From: Physcomitrium patens
Taxonomy: Eukaryota > Streptophyta > Bryopsida > Funariales > Funariaceae
Length of the DNA: 64,000 nucleotides
Direction: 5' to 3'
Assembly (NCBI RefSeq): GCF_000002425.4
Contig: NC_037257.1
Location: forward strand, 18,391,001-18,455,000
A model generated the notes under the pieces. That model ran no database searches, had not been told where the DNA came from, and worked only from the letters and a program-made list of their open reading frames with translations. The position numbers were made by a program, and so were the translations under genes. Shown in pieces: positions 59,199 through 64,000 of this stretch. The first letter of the stretch is position 1; each line of letters starts with the position of its first letter.

Positions 59199-62100
59199 GG
59201 ACCTTGCAGCTGGAACCTTGTACAATTCCTAATGAAGGTCCTATCCTCTCCTCAGAACCCTCTCCTTGTTTTATAATAGACTTATATTTAGGACCTAAGA
59301 ATTACAAAGCCTCTGCTTTATTAGATTCGGGAGCCTCAGCATGTTTTTTAGATGAACAATTTGTTAAAAGTCGTAAAATATCCTTTGTATAGAAACCTAA
59401 ACCAGTACATGTAGAAGTCATAGATGGTCGTCCCTTGTCTTCTGGAGATGTCACTCATGAAACTCATCCTATAAAAGTAACAATAGACGGTCATGATAGC
59501 TACATAGCTTTTAACATAATTAAATCCCCGTCCAATCCAGTTATTTTAGGTTTATCCTGGCTAGAAAAATATAACCCTCAAATAGATTGGAATTTGCCTA
59601 AACTTGACTTTTCTCAAAGCGTTATTAATAGTTCTACCAACCAAGTAAAAAATTATAAGTCTAGTATAGTAAAACTCGTACTGATAGGTGCAAAAGCATT
59701 TATACACGCAGCAAAAGAAGGATCAACTTTTGCTATTTATGCTGCACCTATTTTTGAAAATGTAAAGACTTCGATTGGCATTCCAAGTCAATATCAGGAG
59801 TATCAAGACGTTTTTGAGAAAAAAAATGCAGATATTCTTCTTGAGCATCGCCCATATGATTGTTCAATCGACCTCAAGGAAGGAACTTAGCCACCATTTG
59901 GACCAATTTACAGTTTTTCGCAAGATGAGATGGCTGAACTCGAGACATATATTGACGAGAATTTAGCGAAGAATTTCATATGCCATTCAAAATCTCCAGC
60001 AGGAGCTCCAATTCTATTCGTAAAGAAAAAAGATGGATCTTTACGAATGTGTGTTGATTATCGAGGACTCAATAAGATCACAATCAGGAACAGGTATCCA
60101 TTACCTTTGATATCAAGACTCCTTGACCAGTTGAATCAAGCTAAGATCTATACAAAAATAGATCTAAGAGGAGCATATAATCTAGTACGGATCAAAGAAG
60201 GAGATGAATGGAAGACTGTGTTTCGAACCAGGTATGGACATTTCGAATATAATGTCATGCCCTTTGGACTCATGAATGCACCAGCTGCTTTTCAACATCT
60301 CATGAATGATGTATTTCGTGAATTCTTAGACAATTTTGTCGTCTGCTACCTAGACGATATCCTGATTTATTCTAAGAATGTTGAAGAACATGAAATACAT
60401 GTTCGTCAAGTATTACAAAAACTTAGAGATGCAGGATTGTACGCCAAGATGGAAAAGTGTGTATTTCACACTACTCAAGTTGATTTTTTAAGATACATCA
60501 TTTCAAATGATGGTCTCATGATGGATTCTAAGAAAGTCCAAACAATCATGGATTGGAAGATTCCAAGGACAGTAAGAGATGTCCAATGTTTCTTGGGATT
60601 TGCCAATTACTATCAGATCTTCATCAAAGATTTCTCACGAGTTGCAGCTCCACTTACACGCTTGACTAGTAAAGATAAATTCCAATGGAATCAAGAAGCG
60701 GAAGCAGCATTTGAAGCCTTGAAGACATCGTTTGTCTCTGCACCAGTCTTATATTGTGTTGATTTTTCCAAGGCATTTTTTATGGAAACAGATGCATAAG
60801 ATTTTGCCTTGGGTGCAGTTTTATCAAAAATGGGAACAGATGACAAACTTCATCCGATAGCTTTTCATTCAAGAAAATTCTCAGCAACCGATATCAATTA
60901 TGAGATCCACGATAAAGAACTTCTTGCGATCGTGGATTCCTTTCAAGAATGGCGTCATTATCTAGAAGGCGCTTCTATTCCAGTCACTGTGTATACAGAT
61001 CACAAGAACCTCGAGTATTTCATGTCAGCTCGCGTGTTGAATCGTCGTCAAGCTCGTTGGAGTATGTCTTTGTCAAGATTCGAGTTCATTATCACTTATC
61101 GGCCAGGAAAACAACAAGGTTTGTCTGATGCACTATTTAGACGTTCTTATTTTGCACCAAAAGAAGGAGATGCAGCTTTTGAGCAACAAAGAACGGTCCT
61201 CTTGAAACCGGAGCAATTTCATCTCCGAGCAATGAAATCAACATTGACTGTTGATTCAACTTTACTCAAGCAAATCCAGTCCAGTATGTCCTCAGACCCT
61301 CTTGTTCATGATATCGAGAATAATTCTTTCAAGTCTCATGATCCTTCTAAGTTCGAGTTCAAGAATAATCTATTATATTTTGAAGGACGCCTATATGTTC
61401 CAGAAGGAGAAGCACGTTTACGTGTTCTTCAAGCACGTCATGATTTTCCAGCAACAGGGCACTTTGGATATAATAAGACTTTGGAACTCATATCAAGAGA
61501 TTTTTGGTGGCCACAAATGTGGAAGTCAGTCAAAGACTTTGTACAATCATGTGATATTTGTTCAAGATCAAAAATTCCTCGTCATCGACCTTACGGACTT
61601 CTTCAGCCATTACCTATACCAGAACAACCATGGTCTTCTGTTTCTATGGATTTCATCACAGATCTTCTAAGCTCAAGATCTTATGATTCTATATTTGTGA
61701 TAGTAGATCGTTTCACCAAAATGGCACATTTTGTGCCATGTACAAAATCTATCACAGGTGAAGAAACAGCTAAGCTTTTCATTGATAATATCTATCGCTA
61801 TCATGGATTACCTAAAGATATCATATCAGATAGGGGAACTCAATTTGTGTCAAGATTTTGGAGGACCCTTTTCAAGATTTTAAAAGTGGACATAAAGCTA
61901 TCTTCGGCTTTCCATCCTCAAATTGATGGACAAACAGAGCGCGTAAACCAAGTCTTGGAGCAATATTTAAGGTGTACTATCAACTACCAACAAGATGATT
62001 GGACAACCCTTCTGCCATTGGCAGAGTTTGCTTATAATAATACGGTACATTCTTCCACGCAACAACACCTTTCTTTGCCAATTATGGCTATCATCCACGA

Positions 62101-62691
62101 CTTGATACTTTTGATTTTTCAAAAGTTGATAATCCTGCAGCAGAAGATATGGCAAATCGGTTGTCAAAGTTACATGCAATAATGAAGACGCAATTGAAGG
62201 AAGCTCAAGAACAACAAAAGATAAACGCAGATCTATATCGTAAGGAGCAACCACAAATCAACGTGGGTGATAAGGTATGGCTACTTCGTTGCAATATCAA
62301 GACTACTCGACCTTGTGACAAGTTGGACTATCGTAGGCTTGGCCCCTTTTCTGTTTCTAAACAGATCAACCCAATTGCATATCGGTTACATCTACTGGTG
62401 TCAATGAAGATCCATCCTGTATTCCACGTGTCTCTTCTTGAATCATATAAGACAGTGGATATACAAGGAAGAAGACAAATGCCACCGCCTCCTATAGAAG
62501 TAGATAATAATGAAGAATTTGAGATGGAAGAGATATTAGACTCAAGGCGGCGCCGAAATAAGCTGGAATATCTTGTTCATTGGCGCGGATATGATATTAG
62601 TGAATGCACATGGGAGCCATCCAGGAATCTAGCAAATGCATCAGCTAAAGTCAAAGTTTTTCATCAACGACATCCATCAAAACCAAGATGA
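59135..62691 (+). pseudogene. Pol: protease, RT, RNase H, integrase, chromodomain (A3)
   Basis: The frame is -1 to gag and overlaps its end by 64 nt. Domains in order are protease (LLDSGASACFLD, about 59320), reverse transcriptase (VKKKDGSLRMCVDYRGLNKIT, VMPFGLMNAPAAFQ, YLDDILIYS), RNase H (ETDA, EIHDKELLAIV, YTDHKNLEY), integrase zinc finger (H-x-H then CDIC), catalytic Asp in SMDFITDL and ISDRGTQFVSRFW, Glu in TERVNQVLEQYL, then the linker (NVGDKVWLL) and chromodomain (LEYLVHWRGYD, CTWEP). Stops at 59390, 59888 and 60797 and a 1-nt shift near 62065 break it. Apart from these, catalytic residues are intact, which makes it the best reference for the family here. Confidence 0.93.
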
Positions 62692-62785
62692 AAATCTCTC
62701 TTATAAAAGAGACAAGATTGAGGCAAGATAACATTCAATTTCCTATCCTTGTTTGTAACTTCTTTGCATTTGTGATGCTAATTAG

Positions 62786-63208
62786 ATGGAGAGCCAACAA
62801 CCAGCGGATTCAACTCAAGAACCTTCGTTTGCTGACCTACCGGACGAGACATTACGATTGTCACAACCTTCAAGACGACGCAATCGAGATGAAGATCTTC
62901 AAGATCGACATGTTCTTCCTTGAACAGATGGTGAGATACAACGCGTTTGGTATCACGATTTGGGAAGGGACTCTCGATGTTTGGTGATTTTGCTAGAGGT
63001 AGGAACAACTCCTGATGGTGTTCCGAATATTCTATTCGAAGGTAGTTACGAAGGCCTCAACAATGATCAAATAACTGGGTGGTCTTCCCGCCCTGGTATG
63101 GGACACTACCGATGGTTGAGAGGCCCTATCAATCATCTTCGAAGAGAACAGAGATCAGAGTATGTGGCGAATACAATTCGTCGCATCATAGATTTCCTCA
63201 ACATATGA
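62786..63208 (+). pseudogene. Third reading frame after pol, family A (copy A3, one stop)
   Basis: ATG at 62786, 94 nt after the pol stop and in a different frame, opens 141 codons closed by TGA at 63206-63208. One stop, TGA at 62921-62923 (codon 46), replaces CGA. The C-terminal half is intact and almost identical to A1 and A2. It has no transmembrane or signal segment. Position and conservation make it a candidate accessory protein. Plant Gypsy elements are known to carry additional reading frames, but I do not recognise this one. Confidence 0.72.
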
Positions 63209-63235
63209 TGACCGCTCCTCGTGGAACTCGTCTCT

Positions 63236-63246
63236 AGAAGGGGGGG
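63236..63246 (+). other. Polypurine tract (A3)
   Basis: AGAAGGGGGGG, 3 nt upstream of the 3' LTR. Confidence 0.87.
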
Positions 63247-63249
63247 TAA

Positions 63250-63801
63250 TGTCACGGCCATAATCATGTAAGCTAATAATTACATATAGAAATAGGTAGA
63301 AGTAAGTAAAAATAGATAAAAGTAAGTTAATTCTATAATATTTAATATAGAAGTTTCCTAGAAACTTCCTAGACGCTACTTTGACTTCATAGGTGTCTTT
63401 AATTGACTTTTTGGATTAGAAACGTGGTCAACAAGTTGGCCATGTGCCACACATGTTGTTAGCTTGAAGATCAAGCTAACTATGTGGCCCACACGTAGAA
63501 AAACTTGCCTTGTAAGTCAAGGCATGTGTCCTACAAAGTCAACACATATTAAAGGTCCTATAGAACGTCGCCACGTAGCCCCTAGTTAGATAATATATAT
63601 AGAGACAAGAGTGAAGGCTTCTTCACTCTTGTCAACTCCTTTCTTGCTTCTAGTCCAGGTTCAAGAGTCTTTAGTTTCTTGTCTTGTAGCAATAGCCATT
63701 CCAGTTTCCTTTTAATATACCTACTTGTTTATATTTTGACTTATTATATCGAGATAGCCTTTTGGTGTATATTTTCCCTCATCGAGTCTTTGTCCTTGAC
63801 A
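63250..63801 (+). repeat. 3' LTR of A3
   Basis: 552 bp with three differences from the 5' LTR (near positions 102, 129 and 145 of the LTR, all A/G). The TATA box and inverted repeat (63604-63633) are identical to those of the 5' LTR. Confidence 0.95.
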
Positions 63802-64000
63802 TATTGATGGAACAAGAAGAAGTTGAATTGGCTGAATGTTGCACAAATAAAAAGGTTCAATTTTCTTTGGATGAAGACAAGATTGATGATAAGAGTCCTA
63901 GTAACTATACTAAGGATCATTGGACCAGAGCCACTACAAAAATTCTAATAAAGATGAGAGTCTTGATAGATCTAGTAATTGCTTTCATTCACCATGGATC
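63802..64000 (+). pseudogene. Protease region of family F, continued
   Basis: After the second TATTG target copy the frame continues from NALDIIL into MEQEEVELAECC, SNYTKDHWTRATTKIL and VLIDLVIAFIHHGS. The last part corresponds to the start of a retroviral-type protease, where D-H/S-G-S is expected. Here HHGS replaces it, so the catalytic Asp is missing. The window ends here. Confidence 0.72.

Larger units (their letters stand above)
57430..63801 (+). mobile_element. Family A chromovirus, full length, young (copy A3)
   Basis: This 6372-bp element has LTRs of 552 bp each that differ at only three positions, all A/G. The target duplication TATTG is perfect on both sides (57425-57429 and 63802-63806). 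The order is LTR, primer site, gag, pol with chromodomain, third frame, polypurine tract, LTR. Despite its youth it has six stops and one frameshift, so it was probably copied in trans or decayed fast. Confidence 0.97.

Overview
The window is nuclear DNA of a land plant, most likely an early-diverging one such as a moss. That is an inference from three things: an AT-rich background dominated by chromodomain-bearing Ty3/Gypsy elements, small GC-richer islands, and an intron-containing GH63 gene that looks like a mannosylglycerate hydrolase, a family I know from Selaginella and mosses. No bacterial, plasmid or organelle features were seen.

Most of the window is nested retrotransposons. One chromovirus family (called A here) has three copies. 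Copy A1 (1-1389) is a 3' part, A2 (43595-49978) is full length and older, and A3 (57430-63801) is full length and young, with a perfect 5-bp target duplication. Two much more decayed relatives lie at about 11280-14795 and 16640-18960. A Tat-like Gypsy element on the minus strand (family C, 1390-7924) is interrupted by A1. A Gypsy gag-protease element (family F, 55649-57429 continuing at 63802) is interrupted by A3. A Copia-like relic on the minus strand (family G, about 42600-43594 continuing at 49979-50640) is interrupted by A2.

Host-derived sequence: the best gene is the three-exon GH63 gene on the minus strand (22661-20729). A scrambled elongation factor 2 pseudogene (about 14800-16110) is fused to a retrotransposon relic. 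Islands at 9.2-11.1, 19.1-20.7, 22.7-24.3, 27-30 and 35.4-38 kb have gene-like composition but gave no gene I can name.

The two most interesting observations are these. (1) In family A, the sequence 2 nt inside the 5' LTR (TTGACAAGAGT) is an exact 11-nt complement of ACTCTTGTCAA, which sits about 31 nt downstream of the LTR TATA box. This is the arrangement of Tf1/sushi-type self-priming. The same elements carry a conserved 140-codon third reading frame after the chromodomain, inactivated in each copy by a different single CGA-to-TGA change. (2) The left segment 7925-11146 is an inverted copy of two right-hand segments (39663-40149 and 51367-54101) joined in an order that requires a circle or tandem-duplication junction with 2 bp of microhomology.

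Coordinates of relics and gene-free islands are approximate. All identity statements come from reading the sequences by eye.
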